Shown here: positions 9,871-20,160 of the stretch, one piece after another
Numbering within the stretch: the first letter of the stretch is position 1
Layout: the number at the start of each line of letters is the position of its first letter
DNA from: Filomicrobium insigne
GTDB lineage: Bacteria; Pseudomonadota; Alphaproteobacteria; Rhizobiales; Hyphomicrobiaceae
Direction of reading: 5' to 3'
NCBI RefSeq assembly: GCF_900104305.1
Contig: NZ_FNJC01000007.1
Span: 1 to 45,869 of the forward strand
Length of the DNA stretch: 45,869 bases
The notes under the pieces: model-generated
Database searches by the model: none
Told to the model about the DNA's origin: nothing
What the model saw: the letters and a program-made list of their open reading frames with translations, nothing else
Made by a program: the position numbers and the translations under genes

Positions 9871-10452
9871 GTGGCACGTTCTCCTGAAGGCCGCCGCGGC
9901 CGGGACCGCGATCGCGAAGAGCGCGACAGCGAATTTTCAGACAAGCTGGTTCACATCAACCGTGTGGCCAAGGTTGTCAAAGGCGGTAAGCGTTTCGGTT
10001 TTGCAGCGCTGGTTGTTGTCGGCGACGTGAAAGGTCGCGTTGGCTATGGCCACGGCAAGGCTCGCGAAGTGCCTGAAGCCATCCGTAAGGCTACGGAATC
10101 GGCGAAGCGCTCGTTGGTCCGCATCCCGCTGCGTGATGCACGCACGTTGCACCACGACAGCCAAGGCCGTCACGGCTCCGGTAAGGTTGTGCTACGCTCG
10201 GCGCCTCCGGGCACGGGTATCATCGCCGGTGGTGCAATGCGCGCTGTGTTCGAAATGCTTGGCGTGCAGGACGTTGTTGCGAAGTCGTTGGGTTCAACGA
10301 ACCCTTACAACGTTATTCGTGCAACCTTCGATGCCCTGAAGCATCAGGAAAATCCCCGGACCGTGGCCGCACGTCGTGGCCTCAAGGTTTCGGATATCGT
10401 GGCCCGCCGCCGCGACGGTTCGTCCGCTTCGGAAGCAGCGGTAGAAGGCTAA
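9871..10452 (+). CDS. rpsE: 30S ribosomal protein S5
   Basis: S5 works with S4 and S12 in decoding fidelity and forms part of the mRNA entry site. The double-stranded RNA-binding domain has [20 protein letters not shown] and [17 protein letters not shown]. The second domain carries [22 protein letters not shown]. The product has 193 residues with an acidic/basic N-terminal extension. It starts at GTG after AAAGGA. A 108-base spacer then precedes rpmD. Confidence 0.99.
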   Translation: MARSPEGRRGRDRDREERDSEFSDKLVHINRVAKVVKGGKRFGFAALVVVGDVKGRVGYGHGKAREVPEAIRKATESAKRSLVRIPLRDARTLHHDSQGRHGSGKVVLRSAPPGTGIIAGGAMRAVFEMLGVQDVVAKSLGSTNPYNVIRATFDALKHQENPRTVAARRGLKVSDIVARRRDGSSASEAAVEG

Positions 10453-10560
10453 GTTATTTAGAGCGAAGGCGCGGCCTGGCGGTTCGCGCTACCGTTCATC
10501 CACTAGGTTGAATCAACGGGCATACTGTCGTCCCGGTTGGACCGCTGAGGTTGAAACGAA

Positions 10561-10755
10561 ATGGCTGAGAAGAAAACGATCACGGTCGAACAGGTGCGCA
10601 GTGCAATCCGCCGCCCCGAAGTGCAGACGAAGACGCTCAAGGGGCTTGGCCTCAATAAGCTGCACCGCCGTAGAACTCTTGAAGATACGCCGTCTGTGCG
10701 TGGCATGATCAACAGCGTACGCCACTTGGTGCGTATCGTTGACGAGAAGGCCTAA
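10561..10755 (+). CDS. rpmD: 50S ribosomal protein L30
   Basis: L30 is a small 50S protein that is not universal in bacteria but is kept in proteobacterial spc operons. The 64-residue product shows [14 protein letters not shown], the [19 protein letters not shown] core and a C-terminal [10 protein letters not shown] strand. Its place between S5 and L15 is the canonical one. A TGAGG signal is 10-14 bases upstream of the ATG. Confidence 0.98.
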   Translation: MAEKKTITVEQVRSAIRRPEVQTKTLKGLGLNKLHRRRTLEDTPSVRGMINSVRHLVRIVDEKA

Positions 10756-10797
10756 GGCGCCCCACTGAAAGAATTGACGAAGAGGCTTTGTAGACTC

Positions 10798-11322
10798 ATG
10801 CGGCTTAACGAGATCAAAGATAATCCTGGCGCGCGTAAAACGCGCGTGCGCGTCGGCCGCGGCATCGGTTCCGGCGTCGGCAAGATGGGTGGACGCGGCC
10901 ACAAGGGTCAGCATTCCCGTACGGGTGTTGCGATCGGTGGCTTTGAAGGCGGTCAGATGCCGCTTTACCGGCGTTTGCCGAAGCGCGGCTTCAGCAAGTG
11001 GCGCCGTAAGGATTTCAACGAGGTGAGCCTCGGAGTGCTGCAGACCGCTATTGATGCGGGCAAGCTCGACAAAGCTCAGACGATTGACGTCTCTGCGTTG
11101 GTTGCAGCCGGCGTTCTGCGTCGTCCTAAAGACGGTGTTCGTCTGCTCGGCAGTGGGGAACTGACTGCGGCTGTAAAGCTGACGGTCGATCACGCGACAG
11201 CATCTGCCAAGGCTGCCGTCGAGAAGGCTGGTGGTAGCATTACGCTGATCGAAAAGAAAATCCTGGCTGCAGACGTCGAGAAGGCCGAAAAGTCTGCAGC
11301 TAAGAAGAAGGCAAAGGGCTGA
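10798..11322 (+). CDS. rplO: 50S ribosomal protein L15
   Basis: L15 is a late-assembly 50S protein. The true N-terminus is [14 protein letters not shown] at 10798; eight upstream codons in the same frame do not belong to the family. The Gly/Arg-rich segment [21 protein letters not shown] and the C-terminal [13 protein letters not shown] motif identify it. At 174 residues it is longer than E. coli L15 (144), mainly through a Lys/Ala-rich C-terminal tail. A 300-base gap follows before secY. Confidence 0.98.
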   Translation: MRLNEIKDNPGARKTRVRVGRGIGSGVGKMGGRGHKGQHSRTGVAIGGFEGGQMPLYRRLPKRGFSKWRRKDFNEVSLGVLQTAIDAGKLDKAQTIDVSALVAAGVLRRPKDGVRLLGSGELTAAVKLTVDHATASAKAAVEKAGGSITLIEKKILAADVEKAEKSAAKKKAKG

Positions 11323-11622
11323 TTGCAGCGCGCTCTGCCTGAAGGAGGGAATGCCACCTCTGTTCGTTATATGGCGACTTTGAAAAGGTTGTCATGGAGC
11401 TGGGGAATGGCCAGATCATAGAGCGCGCGTCCTTCGGGGCGCGAGCTGCGTTGAGGAGGCGACTACTTTTGGGGCCGTTCGCCGGGGACATTTGGACCCG
11501 GTCTCCGCGTCGTCGCCGTGGAGAGTCGCGCTCTAACGCTCAATGAAAGCGGTGCAGTCTCGCACGGCGAAGCATTCGTCGCAGGATCGGGAGCTGCGCC
11601 CGGGTCGGGAGACACATCAGCT
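11323..11622 (+). promoter_or_regulatory. L15-secY spacer with UUCG hairpin and orphan ribosome-binding site
   Basis: This is the longest spacer in the ribosomal block. A 7-bp stem (11426-11432 with 11437-11443, one G-U pair) is capped by a TTCG tetraloop closed by C-G, one of the most stable RNA hairpins known. About ten bases later comes TGAGGAGG (11452-11459) with no obvious family gene at the expected distance. The secY frame is open from GTG 11518, but those 35 codons do not look like SecY. A leader or uORF role is inference. Confidence 0.4.
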
Positions 11623-13011
11623 ATGGTATCCGCTGCGGAGCAGCTTGCCTCCAACATCAACCTTTCGGCCTTTTCGAAGGCGACAGATCTCAAGAACCGC
11701 ATCTGGTTCACGTTGGGAGCGCTGATCGTCTATCGCTTCGGAACGTTCATTCCTATTCCGGGTATCAACCCTGTCGCTTTCGCCGAAACGTTCAATCAGG
11801 CCTCCGGCGGCATTCTGGGGCTGTTCAATACGTTTGCGGGTGGTGCGGTGGAGCGCATGGCGATTTTCGCGCTCAATATTATGCCGTACATCTCCGCCTC
11901 GATCATTATGCAGCTGATGACCAGCGTGAACCCAAAGCTGGAAGCGCTGAAGAAAGAGGGCGAGCAGGGCCGTAAGCAGATCAACCAATACACGCGTTAT
12001 CTGACGCTGATTTTGGCAACCTTCCAGGCCTACGGAATTGCTGTGGGACTTGAGGGTACGTCATCGGCTGCTGGGTCAGTGGTGACTGACCCTGGTTGGT
12101 TCTTCAGGGTGACGACCGTCATTACGCTTGTCGGCGGCACAATGTTCCTGATGTGGCTCGGCGAACAGGTTACGCAACGTGGGATCGGCAACGGTATTTC
12201 GTTGATCATTTTCGCTGGCATCGTCGCGGGTATGCCGTCGGCGCTGGCGGGGCTTTTTGAGCTTTCGCGTACTGGCTCGCTTTCGCTCTTCATGCTGTTT
12301 GTACTGTTGTTGTTGATGGCATTTGTTGTGCTGGCGATCGTGTTCGTTGAGCGTGCTCAGCGGCGGCTTTTGATCCAGTATCCGAAGCGCCAAGTGGGCA
12401 ACAAAATGATGCAGGGCAATTCCTCGCACCTGCCGCTGAAATTAAACTCTGCCGGTGTTATTCCGCCGATTTTTGCCTCGTCGCTACTTTTGTTGCCGAT
12501 CACGGCGGCTCAGTTCACCACGGGTCAGGGTGGCGAAGGTTCTGAATGGCTGCGCGTTATCGTGTCAGCGTTGGGCTACGGCCAACCGCTGCATACGTTG
12601 ATCTATGCCGCGCTCATTATTTTCTTCGCGTTCTTCTACACTGCGGTCGTGTTCAATCCGCAGGAAACGGCCGACAACCTGCGTAAGTACGGTGGCTATA
12701 TTCCCGGCATCCGGCCTGGCGCCAAGACGGCGGAATATATCGACTACGTTCTGACACGCATTACGGTTGTTGGTGCCCTTTACCTCGCTGCCGTTTGTTT
12801 GTTGCCTGAGATCATGATTTCGTATGCGGCCGTTCCGCAGACCTTCGCTGCGGTTCTTGGTGGTACGTCGTTGCTGATTGCGGTGAGCGTGACTATGGAC
12901 ACGGTTGCGCAAATCCAGAGCCATCTGCTGGCGCACCAATACGAAGGCTTGATAAAAAAGGCGAAACTCAAAGGTGCGTCGCCGACAACGCGCAGGGGGG
13001 GGCGGCGATGA
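11623..13011 (+). CDS. secY: Protein translocase subunit SecY
   Basis: SecY is the channel of the Sec translocon in the inner membrane, acting with SecE, SecG and SecA. The start at 11623 ([17 protein letters not shown]) gives 462 residues. The conserved [20 protein letters not shown] first helix and about ten hydrophobic segments follow. Cytoplasmic loop motifs ([15 protein letters not shown]-like, here [15 protein letters not shown], and [20 protein letters not shown]) are present. An upstream GTG at 11518 would add 35 unrelated residues. The 3' end overlaps adk by four bases. Confidence 0.97.
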   Translation: MVSAAEQLASNINLSAFSKATDLKNRIWFTLGALIVYRFGTFIPIPGINPVAFAETFNQASGGILGLFNTFAGGAVERMAIFALNIMPYISASIIMQLMTSVNPKLEALKKEGEQGRKQINQYTRYLTLILATFQAYGIAVGLEGTSSAAGSVVTDPGWFFRVTTVITLVGGTMFLMWLGEQVTQRGIGNGISLIIFAGIVAGMPSALAGLFELSRTGSLSLFMLFVLLLLMAFVVLAIVFVERAQRRLLIQYPKRQVGNKMMQGNSSHLPLKLNSAGVIPPIFASSLLLLPITAAQFTTGQGGEGSEWLRVIVSALGYGQPLHTLIYAALIIFFAFFYTAVVFNPQETADNLRKYGGYIPGIRPGAKTAEYIDYVLTRITVVGALYLAAVCLLPEIMISYAAVPQTFAAVLGGTSLLIAVSVTMDTVAQIQSHLLAHQYEGLIKKAKLKGASPTTRRGGRR

Positions 13012-13652
13012 ATCTGATCCTGCTGGGACCGCCGGGCGCGGGCAAAGGGACCCAAGCGCAGGAGTTAGTCTCTAAGCGTGGGCTTGTTCAGCTTTCGACG
13101 GGTGACATGCTGCGGGCGGCCGTGAAGGCAGGTACTGACATCGGCAAGAAAGCCAAGGCGGTTATGGACGCGGGGCAGCTCGTATCCGACGATATCGTGA
13201 TTGGCATTATTGCTGAGCGGATTGATCAGCCGGATTGCAAGGACGGTTTTATCCTTGACGGCTTTCCGCGTACGTTAAAGCAGGCGGCTGCGCTCGAAGA
13301 ATTGCTCGCACAGAAGGGCAAGTCTCTCGACGTGGTCATCGAGATCAAAGTAGACGACGAGGTGCTGGTGGACCGGGTATCCGGGCGTTACACCTGTGCG
13401 AAGTGCGGCGCTGGATATCATGATCGGAACAAGAAGCCCAAGGTTGAGGGCGTTTGTGACGTTTGTGGAAGTACGGAATTCACACGCCGTGCGGACGACA
13501 ACGCTGAAACCGTGCGCAACCGGTTAATGGCTTATTATCGTGAGACGGCGCCGCTTATCGGCTTCTATTTCGCGAAGGGTAAGCTTCACAGTGTGGATGG
13601 AATGGCGCCGATCGAAGAGGTCACTCGGCAGATCGACGAGGTGTTGGGGTAG
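13008..13652 (+). CDS. adk: Adenylate kinase, zinc-type LID
   Basis: Adk interconverts ATP + AMP and 2 ADP. The P-loop [10 protein letters not shown] is at residues 8-17, the AMP-binding DGFPRT at 84-89, and the LID at about 122-159. The LID has four cysteines, C130-x2-C133 and C150-x2-C153, matching the structural zinc site of zinc-containing adenylate kinases rather than the E. coli H/S/D/T type. The length of 214 is standard for long-form enzymes. The ATG overlaps the secY stop (ATGA), so translation is coupled. Confidence 0.98.
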   Translation: MNLILLGPPGAGKGTQAQELVSKRGLVQLSTGDMLRAAVKAGTDIGKKAKAVMDAGQLVSDDIVIGIIAERIDQPDCKDGFILDGFPRTLKQAAALEELLAQKGKSLDVVIEIKVDDEVLVDRVSGRYTCAKCGAGYHDRNKKPKVEGVCDVCGSTEFTRRADDNAETVRNRLMAYYRETAPLIGFYFAKGKLHSVDGMAPIEEVTRQIDEVLG

Positions 13653-13686
13653 CGTTGCGGGTGTCCAGGCTTGTCAAGGGCAAATA

Positions 13687-13715
13687 TTGACGAACCGGGC
13701 ATGCTCAGCTACAAC
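13687..13715 (+). promoter_or_regulatory. Candidate promoter for the alpha operon
   Basis: In the 222-base adk-rpsM spacer, TTGACG (13687-13692) is followed after exactly 17 bases by TACAAC (13710-13715), close to a sigma-70-class consensus. It would start transcription about 150 bases before rpsM. This would give the rpsM-rpsK-rpoA-rplQ genes their own promoter. The match is by eye only. Confidence 0.35.
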
Positions 13716-13874
13716 AACGCGATTTTCTGACGCAACGAGCCGTAACTTGTCCGGCGGAGAGGGTGCCGCAGGGCAGGTGGTTGCGTTTTTTGATAACAAA
13801 ATCAGCGGGATCGTGCCCAGCCTTGGTGGCTGGTTTGCTTGGTTTCCGCTCATCGATGGTTCTAGGAGACAGAC

Positions 13875-14243
13875 GTGGCACGTATCGCTGGCGTGAATAT
13901 CCCAACGCAGAAACGTGTGCTTATCGCACTTCAGTATATTCACGGTATCGGCCCGAAGATGGCGAGCGACATCTGCACGAAGGTTGGTATCCCGGCCGAA
14001 CGGCGGGTGAATCAGCTGACTGACGCGGAAGTACTTCAGATCCGCGAGACGATTGACCGCGACTTCATCGTCGAAGGTGATCTGCGTCGTGAAGTCGCAA
14101 TGAATATCAAGCGCCTGATGGATCTCGGTTGCTATCGCGGTCTGCGCCACCGTCGCGGTCTACCCGTGAACGGCCAGCGGACGCACACCAACGCGCGCAC
14201 CCGTAAGGGGCCGGCCAAGCCGATCGCAGGCAAGAAGAAGTAA
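13875..14243 (+). CDS. rpsM: 30S ribosomal protein S13
   Basis: S13 forms intersubunit bridges in the 30S head and contacts P-site tRNA. The sequence has [14 protein letters not shown] at the N-terminus, the helix-two-turn-helix motif [13 protein letters not shown] and the C-terminal [19 protein letters not shown]. It is 122 residues long and starts at GTG after AGGAGA. It begins the alpha operon section of the cluster, 222 bases after adk. Confidence 0.99.
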   Translation: MARIAGVNIPTQKRVLIALQYIHGIGPKMASDICTKVGIPAERRVNQLTDAEVLQIRETIDRDFIVEGDLRREVAMNIKRLMDLGCYRGLRHRRGLPVNGQRTHTNARTRKGPAKPIAGKKK

Positions 14244-14359
14244 CGCGCTTTAAGATGCCGGACGCGGCCTTTGGGCCATGCTTTATCCGGTGTCTTCTTG
14301 TGCCTCAGACTACGCATCGCATAGGACCGCCGCGCGCGGGAACGGAGACTTAAAACCAA

Positions 14360-14755
14360 ATGGCGAAAGAGCAGCAGCGCGGCAAAGTGCGCCGCCGCGA
14401 GAAAAAGAACATCTCGTCGGGCGTGGCACACGTCAACGCATCGTTCAACAATACGATGATCACCATCACGGACGCTCAGGGCAACACGATTTCCTGGTCG
14501 TCTTCGGGCATGATGGGTTTCAAAGGCTCGCGTAAATCTACGCCGTTTGCCGCCCAGATGGCTGCTGAAGATGCTGGCCGCAAGGCTCAGGATCATGGAA
14601 TGAAGACGCTTGAGGTTGAAGTTTGCGGTCCGGGTTCGGGTCGTGAATCGGCGCTGCGTGCGTTGCAGTCGGTTGGTTTCCAGATCACGGCGATCCGTGA
14701 CGTGACACCAATTCCGCACAACGGCTGCCGGCCGCGGAAGCGTCGCCGCGTTTAA
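14360..14755 (+). CDS. rpsK: 30S ribosomal protein S11
   Basis: S11 lies on the 30S platform near the mRNA exit. Typical stretches are [38 protein letters not shown] and the C-terminal [16 protein letters not shown]. The length is 131 residues. The next gene is rpoA: rpsD (S4), which lies between S11 and rpoA in E. coli, is absent here. Its absence is the normal arrangement in alphaproteobacteria. Confidence 0.99.
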   Translation: MAKEQQRGKVRRREKKNISSGVAHVNASFNNTMITITDAQGNTISWSSSGMMGFKGSRKSTPFAAQMAAEDAGRKAQDHGMKTLEVEVCGPGSGRESALRALQSVGFQITAIRDVTPIPHNGCRPRKRRRV

Positions 14756-14895
14756 CGCGCCTTGGAGCGTGCCAGCCTTTTTTCATCTGGGTGCGGCGCG
14801 GCTCGCGGGTCGCGTGCGCGGCCGGATAAATGATTTTGATACCGGAAGCTGCCCGTCGCCAGGCGATCTTCCGAACTAACCGAACGAGGCTGATC

Positions 14896-15924
14896 GTGAC
14901 CACCCAATTGTTGCAGAAGAATTGGCAAAACTTAATCAAGCCCGCAAAGCTCGATGTTGTCGCCGGACGTGATCGCACGCGTGTTGCGACGATCGTTGCC
15001 GAACCTTTGGAGCGCGGCTTCGGCATGACGCTCGGCAACGCGCTACGGCGCGTGCTGTTGTCCTCGCTGCAGGGTGCAGCCATCCGGACTGTGCAGATCG
15101 ACGGCGTGCTGCACGAGTTCTCGTCGATCCCCGGCGTTCGTGAGGACGTGACGAATATCATTCTGAACATCAAGGAAATCTCGCTGAAGGTCCACTCTGA
15201 GGGTCCAAAGCGGATGGTCTTGAAGAAGGACGGCCCAGGCCCGGCACGCGCTGGTGATATCGAGGTCAGCTCTGAGGTCGAGATCCTCAACCCCGAACAT
15301 ATTATCTGCCACCTTGACCAAGGCGCTTCGGTGCGCATGGAGCTAACGGCTGACATCGGCAAGGGCTACGTCGCGGCTGAGCGCAATCGGCCGGAAGACG
15401 CGCCGATCGGTCTGATCCCGGTCGACAGCCTCTACAGCCCGGTGAAGAAGGTCTCGTACAAAGTCGAGCATACCCGCGAAGGCCAGATCCTCGACTACGA
15501 TAAGTTGACGATGACGGTTGAGACCGATGGCTCGATTTCTCCAGAAGATGCGGTCGCACTTGCCGCGCGCATCCTGCAGGATCAGTTGGCTGTCTTCATC
15601 AACTTCGAAGAGCCGAAGAAGCCACAGGAAGAGCAGCGTCATCCGGAGCTGTCGTTCAATGCGGCGCTTCTCAAGAAGGTGGACGAGCTGGAGCTCAGCG
15701 TGCGTTCTGCCAACTGCTTGAAGAACGACAACATCGTCTACATCGGCGATCTCATTCAGAAGACTGAAGCGGAAATGCTGCGCACGCCGAACTTCGGCCG
15801 CAAGTCGCTCAACGAGATCAAAGAAGTGCTGGCCTCCATGGGCCTGCATCTCGGTATGGAAGTGCCGAACTGGCCGCCGGATAACATCGACGAGCTGGCA
15901 AAGCGCTTCGAGGATCAATACTAA
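14896..15924 (+). CDS. rpoA: RNA polymerase subunit alpha
   Basis: The alpha subunit dimerises to nucleate RNA polymerase assembly and contacts UP elements and activators. The N-terminal domain has [20 protein letters not shown]. The C-terminal domain has [15 protein letters not shown] and the helix-hairpin-helix segment [17 protein letters not shown]. The preferred start is GTG 14896, seven bases after GAGG, giving 342 residues beginning (V/M)[15 protein letters not shown]. The in-frame ATG at 14830 would add 22 residues unlike the family. Confidence 0.97.
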   Translation: MTTQLLQKNWQNLIKPAKLDVVAGRDRTRVATIVAEPLERGFGMTLGNALRRVLLSSLQGAAIRTVQIDGVLHEFSSIPGVREDVTNIILNIKEISLKVHSEGPKRMVLKKDGPGPARAGDIEVSSEVEILNPEHIICHLDQGASVRMELTADIGKGYVAAERNRPEDAPIGLIPVDSLYSPVKKVSYKVEHTREGQILDYDKLTMTVETDGSISPEDAVALAARILQDQLAVFINFEEPKKPQEEQRHPELSFNAALLKKVDELELSVRSANCLKNDNIVYIGDLIQKTEAEMLRTPNFGRKSLNEIKEVLASMGLHLGMEVPNWPPDNIDELAKRFEDQY

Positions 15925-16068
15925 GTCACTGCTTTGTGGGGGGTGATCCGTGTCGCTGACGCGGGTCACCCACCGACAAATACTCCAACAAGGCGAGGCC
16001 GCAGAACCTCCCAAGTCACGACGGGATCAACCCGTTCTCGACGCAACCAACGTAAGGGAAAATACACG

Positions 16069-16500
16069 ATGCGACACAAGAAGCTTGGCCGCCGTTTTTC
16101 GCGCGATAGCGGTCATCGTCAGGCAATGTTCTCCAACATGGCCGCAGCTCTCATCAAGCACGAGCAGATCATCACGACGCTGCCGAAGGCTAAAGACCTG
16201 AAGCGGGTGATGGACAAGTACATCACGCTCGCTAAGCGCGGTGATTTAAACTCGCGCCGCATCGCCGCGTCGCGTCTGCGTGACGACGATATGGTCAAGA
16301 AGCTGTTCGATGTCCTGGCAGACCGTTACAAGGACCGTAATGGTGGCTATACGCGCGTTCTTAAGGCTGGGTTCCGTTACGGGGACAGCGCGCCGCGGGC
16401 CGTGATTGAACTCGTCGATCGCGATGAGTCGGTCAAAGGCCGCGAAGATCGCGAACGCCACGAGGCAATGCTCGAAGAGCAGGCTGAAGCGAACGCTTAA
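16069..16500 (+). CDS. rplQ: 50S ribosomal protein L17
   Basis: L17 is a 50S protein near the tunnel exit and closes the alpha operon. The start at 16069 gives [20 protein letters not shown], the canonical N-terminus, and 143 residues. The frame is open for 45 codons upstream without family resemblance. The C-terminus is acidic and longer than in E. coli. A strong terminator hairpin lies 60 bases after the stop. Confidence 0.98.
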   Translation: MRHKKLGRRFSRDSGHRQAMFSNMAAALIKHEQIITTLPKAKDLKRVMDKYITLAKRGDLNSRRIAASRLRDDDMVKKLFDVLADRYKDRNGGYTRVLKAGFRYGDSAPRAVIELVDRDESVKGREDRERHEAMLEEQAEANA

Positions 16501-16560
16501 AACTGGTGGGGCGACACCGTCGAGAGTGCCGCAGATTCCTTCCAGCCTCGATATTGCGAA

Positions 16561-16595
16561 CGCCCCGAGCTCACAGCTCGGGGCGTTTGTGTTTA
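16561..16595 (+). terminator. Intrinsic terminator of the ribosomal cluster
   Basis: A perfect 11-bp GC-rich stem (CGCCCCGAGCT at 16561-16571 with its complement at 16575-16585) has a three-base loop and is followed by TTTGTGTTT. This is a classic Rho-independent terminator. It ends the plus-strand operon that begins at or before tuf. Confidence 0.92.
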
Positions 16596-16732
16596 GCGAT
16601 TGGAAACTGACGCTACCGGGCAGAATGCCGCGATGCTTCCGGTGGATGACTTGGTAGCCTATCTATGGTGCAAACAGCGATGATGGTTTGTGTCTTTTAA
16701 CGGATGATCGCGAGACCGACAGGCAAAACGCT

Positions 16733-18199
16733 ATGAGACGATTTGCAATCCTATTTGTGAGCGTAGCCCTCCTTGGAGGGCTTCTGGCGGTTGCCGGCGC
16801 TTTTGATTGGCGGCCAGGTTCTACACCGCTTGGGGCTCAGAATCGTTCCGTGGTGCAGTCCGAGCCGCAGGAGCGCGTGGTTCCACCGTCTCGGGAAGCC
16901 GTGAAGTATTCCTACGCGCCAATCGTGAAGACAGCGACGCCTGCCGTGGTCAACGTCTATGTTTCGACGCGTGTTCGGTCGTTTTCATCGCCGTTCGCGG
17001 GGCATCCATTGTTCCGGAGGTTTTTTGGCGATGACGCAGGACCTTCACGCGAACGGATGCAGTCTTCGTTGGGCTCCGGCGTCATCGTAAGTCCGGATGG
17101 CGTAATCGTAACGAATACACATGTTGTCAAAGCGCGCGGTGAGACAGAAATCCGCGTCGCATTGAGCGATCAGCGCGAATTTGATGCGCGGGTTCTAATG
17201 CAGGACGACAAGACCGATATCACCGTCTTGAAGATCGAAAGCGATGAGACTGATTTTCCTTACATGCAGTTTGAGGATTCCGATGCGGTGGAGGTCGGTG
17301 ATCTCGTTCTGGCAATCGGCAACCCCTTCGGTATCGGGCAGACCGTGACCAGCGGTATCGTGTCTGCCTTGTCTCGATCGCAGATGGCTTCTGATGCCGT
17401 CTTCATTCAGACGGATGCCGCTATTAATCCAGGTAACTCAGGCGGCGCTCTTGTCGATATGTCCGGCCGTTTGGTTGGCATCAACACCGCGATCTTTACG
17501 CGGTCTGGCGGGTCTGATGGGATTGGGTTTGCTATCCCTTCAAACCTTGTGCGGCTTTACGTCGATAGCGCTGTAAAGGGCCGCAAAATCGAACGTCCAT
17601 GGATCGGTGCGCGTCTTGAAGATATGTCTCGTGAGATTGCGTCGGCCCTTGATCTGAGCCGTATTTCGGGTGCGGTCGTGATGCGTATCTATAACGATGG
17701 CCCGGCTGCCCAAGCGGGTTTGGAACCTGGTGATGTCATCACCAGCGTTGATGGTTTTCAGGTCGGGGATGCCCGAAGCGTCAATTACCGCCTGACGACG
17801 AAAGGCGTGGGCAACTCGGTCACCTTGATGGTCATGCGAAAGGGCGAGCCTAAGACCGTCTCGGTCGATCTGGTCTCTATCCCGGAGCCGAAGGCGAGTG
17901 ATTTCCGCAATCTTTCCGGCGAGCATCCGTTGGATGGGGCTCGGGTCGCGAATATCGGTCCAGCGATTGGAGATGAGCTGCATCTCGACGATGCCGATGG
18001 GGTGGTGGTTGTTGGGATTGCACGTATGTCAATTTCCGCAAGGTTGGGGTTCCGGCGGGGTGATGTGATCCTCGATGTGGGGGGCACGCCCGTGCATAAT
18101 CTGAAGGATCTGGATGCAGCTTTGGCGCAGCGACCCGTCGAGTGGCAGATGTCGATCAAGCGTGGCGGACGACAACTTGAGCTTCGGGTGCCGGGGTAA
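16733..18199 (+). CDS. Deg/HtrA-family periplasmic serine protease
   Basis: This trypsin-like protease degrades or refolds damaged envelope proteins. An N-terminal hydrophobic segment (residues 4-23) is a signal peptide or membrane anchor. The catalytic triad is H130 (TNTHVV), D162 (KTDITVLKI) and S236 (NPGNSGGAL). PDZ domains follow at about 255-360 and 390-488; the first contains GPAAQAGLEPGDVI. It has 488 residues from ATG 16733; an earlier in-frame ATG at 16688 would spoil the signal peptide. A DegQ/DegP assignment cannot be settled here. Its place after rplQ is common in alphaproteobacteria. Confidence 0.95.
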   Translation: MRRFAILFVSVALLGGLLAVAGAFDWRPGSTPLGAQNRSVVQSEPQERVVPPSREAVKYSYAPIVKTATPAVVNVYVSTRVRSFSSPFAGHPLFRRFFGDDAGPSRERMQSSLGSGVIVSPDGVIVTNTHVVKARGETEIRVALSDQREFDARVLMQDDKTDITVLKIESDETDFPYMQFEDSDAVEVGDLVLAIGNPFGIGQTVTSGIVSALSRSQMASDAVFIQTDAAINPGNSGGALVDMSGRLVGINTAIFTRSGGSDGIGFAIPSNLVRLYVDSAVKGRKIERPWIGARLEDMSREIASALDLSRISGAVVMRIYNDGPAAQAGLEPGDVITSVDGFQVGDARSVNYRLTTKGVGNSVTLMVMRKGEPKTVSVDLVSIPEPKASDFRNLSGEHPLDGARVANIGPAIGDELHLDDADGVVVVGIARMSISARLGFRRGDVILDVGGTPVHNLKDLDAALAQRPVEWQMSIKRGGRQLELRVPG

Positions 18200-18205
18200 C
18201 GGATC

Positions 18206-19525
18206 GTGACGAACCTTTTTGAAGCGGCGGGGCTAGAGAGTGGAGCGCCGCGTCCGCTTGCCGATCGGTTGCGGCCCAAGAAACTCGATGAAGTTATCGG
18301 ACAGGATCAACTCGTCGGACCGGACGGGACGCTGACGCGCATGCTGCGCTCTGGGCGTATATCCAGCATGATCCTGTGGGGACCGCCCGGCTGTGGGAAG
18401 ACTACGGTTGCGCGCTTGCTGGCCAATGAAACGAAGCTTGAGTTCGAGCAGCTTTCAGCGATTTTTTCCGGCGTGCAGGACCTGCGCAAGGCTTTCGATC
18501 GCGCGAAGGCGCGGCGGGCAGCCGGTCAAGGGACGTTGCTGTTCATCGACGAGATCCACCGTTTCAACCGGGCACAGCAGGACTCTTTCCTCCCACATAT
18601 GGAGGATGGGACAATCACGCTTGTTGGTGCCACGACGGAAAACCCTTCCTTCGAACTGAATGCCGCTGTCCTGTCACGTGCGGTTGTTTTGGTGTTCGAA
18701 CGGCTTTCTGATGAGGCTTTGGAGGCGCTTTTACAGCGGGCGGAGGCTGAGGTCGGGCGGCGTCTGCCGCTTGCGGAGTCGGGTCGGGAAGCTCTGCGCG
18801 CTATGGCTGATGGTGACGGGCGAAGCATCATCAATCTGGCCGAGGAGGTTTTTGCTTCTGTCGCCGAGGGGCAAGAAGATGTTGATCGCGAGGGGCTCGT
18901 TCGTCTCGTGCAGCGTCGCGCGCCGCTCTACGACAAGGGGCGGGATGGTCATTACAACCTGATATCGGCTTTGCATAAGTCCGTTCGCGGCTCCGACCCT
19001 GATGCCGCGCTTTATTGGCTATGCCGGATGTTGGATGGCGGCGAGGATCGGTTGTTCATCGCCCGCCGGCTTGTGCGTATGGCCGTTGAAGACATTGGAT
19101 TGGCCGATCCCCAGGCGGTGGTTCAAGCTATCGCAGCGAAGGACACCTTTGATTTTCTTGGTTCTCCGGAAGGTGAACTCGCATTGGCGCAGGCGACGAT
19201 TTATTTGGCGACTGCACCGAAGTCCAATGGTGCCTACGTGGCCTACAAGGCGGCGATGCGGGCGGCTAAGGCGCATGGTTCGCTCAGTCCGCCAAAGGTC
19301 ATCCTCAATGCTCCTACGAAGCTAATGGAGGACGAAGGTTACGGCTCAGGTTATGAGTACGACCACGATGCACCTGATGGCTTTTCCGGACAGAATTACT
19401 TTCCCGATGAGATGGGGCAACGGCCGAAATTTTATGATCCGCCCGAGCGTGGGTTTGAGCGTGATCTGCGTAAGCGGCTCTCCTATTGGGAAGGTCTTCG
19501 GAAGAAACGTGGCGGCAGTGCTTGA
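18206..19525 (+). CDS. rarA: Replication-associated recombination protein A (AAA+ ATPase)
   Basis: RarA (MgsA) is a clamp-loader-like AAA+ ATPase acting at stalled replication forks. Walker A GPPGCGKT is at residues 59-66, Walker B LLFIDEIHRFNR at 111-122, and sensor 1 is in VGATTENPSFELN. The C-terminal domain has SALHKSVRGSDPDAALYWL and SPEGELALAQATIYLATAPKSN, typical of the MgsA C-terminal region. The length of 439 is normal. It starts at GTG six bases after the protease stop, so co-transcription is likely. Confidence 0.96.
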   Translation: MTNLFEAAGLESGAPRPLADRLRPKKLDEVIGQDQLVGPDGTLTRMLRSGRISSMILWGPPGCGKTTVARLLANETKLEFEQLSAIFSGVQDLRKAFDRAKARRAAGQGTLLFIDEIHRFNRAQQDSFLPHMEDGTITLVGATTENPSFELNAAVLSRAVVLVFERLSDEALEALLQRAEAEVGRRLPLAESGREALRAMADGDGRSIINLAEEVFASVAEGQEDVDREGLVRLVQRRAPLYDKGRDGHYNLISALHKSVRGSDPDAALYWLCRMLDGGEDRLFIARRLVRMAVEDIGLADPQAVVQAIAAKDTFDFLGSPEGELALAQATIYLATAPKSNGAYVAYKAAMRAAKAHGSLSPPKVILNAPTKLMEDEGYGSGYEYDHDAPDGFSGQNYFPDEMGQRPKFYDPPERGFERDLRKRLSYWEGLRKKRGGSA

Positions 19526-19535
19526 GGCTTCCTAA

Positions 19536-19925
19536 CTACGGCGCGTTGATCCGCTTCTGCAATTGCTCAATCACAAATTCTACGGATGCGCGCTCTTCGA
19601 TGTGGGGAAGAAGGCCGGGGGTGCGCAGCAGAAGCTGATATGCATCGATAGCTTTTTGAATTTCCGCAACGTATTCCTCTTTTGAGAGCTTTGAGTGTTT
19701 GATATCGGCAGCGAACGCCTGACACGTGGCGTAGAGATGGTGAATTCGTCCATCGGCGCCGGGGCGTTTTCGGGCTTCATCCGCCAGCTTTGCGCAGGTT
19801 ACGTGGTCGCCTTCGACGGCTGCCATCCGAGCTTTGGATACGATGTCCATGTCCGCTGTGGCGTTGGCGGCTCCAACAAAAAGCGTGAGGCAGACGATCG
19901 CAGACTTCGTTCCTGTTCGAGCCAT
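19536..19925 (-). CDS. Small secreted protein of unknown function
   Basis: I do not recognise this family. The 129-residue product has a clear Sec signal peptide (basic start, hydrophobic residues 8-20, probable cleavage after ANA near residue 22). The mature part is about 105 residues, probably helical, with two cysteines (C44 and C68) that could form a disulfide. It converges on rarA with a 10-base gap and is divergent from the Tae4-like amidase. A periplasmic protein beside a peptidoglycan amidase could be an immunity protein, but the sequence alone does not show this. Confidence 0.7.
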   Translation of the reverse strand: MARTGTKSAIVCLTLFVGAANATADMDIVSKARMAAVEGDHVTCAKLADEARKRPGADGRIHHLYATCQAFAADIKHSKLSKEEYVAEIQKAIDAYQLLLRTPGLLPHIEERASVEFVIEQLQKRINAP

Positions 19926-20160
19926 TCCGAGACTCCCTGGCTGGTGGGAAAAGCGTTGCCGATCAGATGCTTTCGTCGGAACGAAAGGGGCAGTATAGTC
20001 CGATCCGGGTGTTTTGCGGGGCCGCTTTTCAGATTGGCTTTTGCGTTCGTCTTTGGACGTTCACGGAAAGCTTGCAATATTGCCATGCTGCAGGCGCGTT
20101 TTTGTCCTTTGTGACATGGTGCAGATTATCGGCAGCTTGGATTGAGAACGGAGTGGTGCG

